Source of the DNA: Oscillospiraceae bacterium
GTDB lineage: Bacteria > Bacillota > Clostridia > Oscillospirales > Oscillospiraceae
Direction: 5' to 3'
DNA: 6,638 bases
Assembly: GCA_017936205.1 (NCBI GenBank)
Contig: JAGBGB010000352.1
Coordinates: 1-6,638, forward strand
The notes under the pieces are model-generated. The model was not told the DNA's origin. It ran no database searches and was given only the letters and a program-made list of their open reading frames with translations. Position numbers and translations under genes: made by a program. Each line of letters opens with the position of its first letter. Within the stretch, counting starts at the first letter, position 1. Positions 6,176 to 6,638 of the stretch are shown in pieces.

Positions 6176-6638
6176 GAAACGGAAATACATGAAGGGATTC
6201 AGGCTGCCGTTCAGTAGACAGGCTGTAACAGCGACCAACAGAAGAGCCAGATAGAGAGGCTCTGCCACAGCACTCAAGCCCTTTGCACGGTGGGAGATTT
6301 TAGACCACAGAGTCTTAAACAGCGGCGTGCTGCCTAAAATGCCCAGAACAAAGATGACAGCATAATTCTTCAGATAGTAGGTGGTATCTGCGGTCCACAG
6401 AGGAGCACCGCCAAACATATGCTTCAGATCTCCGAAGACCTGTCCCAGACCGTTGGCGTTGAAGATCACCATGCTGATCAGGAAAACAAACATGGTGTAA
6501 AGGTGCTGCAGGGCTGCAGGGAGCTTCTTCAGTCTCTCACCGATCAGGAATTTCTCAACGATCATGATCACAGCGAAGAACAGTCCCCAGAGCACAAAGC
6601 TCCAAGCGGCACCATGCCACAGACCGGTAGCCGCCCAA
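6173..6638 (-). CDS. MBOAT family O-acyltransferase (AlgI/DltB-like), C-terminal part (runs off right edge)
   Basis: The reading frame is open to the window edge, giving 154 full codons of the C-terminal region. A GTG at 6595 is not the real start, because the conserved motif lies upstream of it. The first visible residues, WAATGLWHGAAWSFVLWG, are the signature of AlgI/DltB-type membrane-bound O-acyltransferases. The histidine of WHG (codon 6616-6614) is the catalytic residue of this family. Several hydrophobic helices follow, and the protein ends NPFMYFRF, a common ending for clostridial MBOAT proteins paired with DHHW proteins. These enzymes sit in the cytoplasmic membrane and move acyl groups, usually acetyl, outward to a cell-surface or secreted polymer. 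The gene is immediately upstream of the DHHW gene with a 13-nt gap. The N-terminal two-thirds and the promoter are outside the window. Assignment to dltB is unlikely because the partner is DHHW-like and no dltA/dltC/dltD is visible. Confidence 0.88.
   Translation of the reverse strand, partial: WAATGLWHGAAWSFVLWGLFFAVIMIVEKFLIGERLKKLPAALQHLYTMFVFLISMVIFNANGLGQVFGDLKHMFGGAPLWTADTTYYLKNYAVIFVLGILGSTPLFKTLWSKISHRAKGLSAVAEPLYLALLLVAVTACLLNGSLNPFMYFRF

Noticed and set aside
6173..6595. A 140-aa protein starting at GTG 6595.
   Set aside because: The frame stays open to the window edge and the residues before this GTG include the catalytic WHG motif of the MBOAT family. It is the end of a larger gene.

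Overview
The window looks like chromosomal DNA from a Gram-positive anaerobe of the Bacillota, probably class Clostridia and plausibly a gut Oscillospiraceae/Ruminococcaceae-type organism. The evidence is strong AAGGAGG-type ribosome binding sites, TTGxxx/TATAAT promoters in AT-rich gaps, roughly balanced base composition in genes, and protein families typical of gut clostridia: an MBOAT/DHHW pair, MATE and ABC exporters, and an N-acetylhexosamine 1-kinase-like enzyme. The lineage is inference; no rRNA or marker gene is present.

All six genes lie on the minus strand, so transcription runs from high to low coordinates. (1) At the right edge is the C-terminal part of an MBOAT O-acyltransferase (6173-6638, running off the window), followed after 13 nt by a DHHW/AlgX-like membrane-anchored protein (5047-6159). 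The ribosome binding site of the second gene overlaps the stop codon of the first, and a strong terminator hairpin (4985-5033) follows the pair. (2) A near-consensus promoter (4930-4958) then drives a MATE efflux transporter (3484-4890) and a complete half-size ABC exporter (1733-3487), joined by a 4-nt ATGA overlap. (3) A second promoter of very similar architecture (1677-1705) drives an N-acetylhexosamine 1-kinase-like sugar kinase (526-1608), which ends at a long hairpin (469-504). (4) At the left edge is the N-terminal part of a membrane-anchored protein (1-358), resembling the anchor of clostridial HtrA/DegP-like serine proteases; its catalytic domain is outside the window.

Functionally, the MBOAT/DHHW pair probably O-acylates an extracytoplasmic glycan or polymer. 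The MATE/ABC pair is a co-expressed export module of unknown substrate, combining an ion-driven and an ATP-driven transporter. The kinase probably phosphorylates GlcNAc/GalNAc, or a related hexosamine, at C1 in the cytoplasm, although no partner phosphorylase is visible. The stretches outside genes are 359-525, 1609-1732, 4891-5046 and 6160-6172, all under 300 bases. No mobile element, CRISPR array, tRNA or rRNA was seen. This is mostly a compact, ordinary region. The points most worth a second look are the solitary NahK-like kinase, the coupled MATE-ABC unit and the matching pair of promoters. I do not see a clearly undescribed system here.
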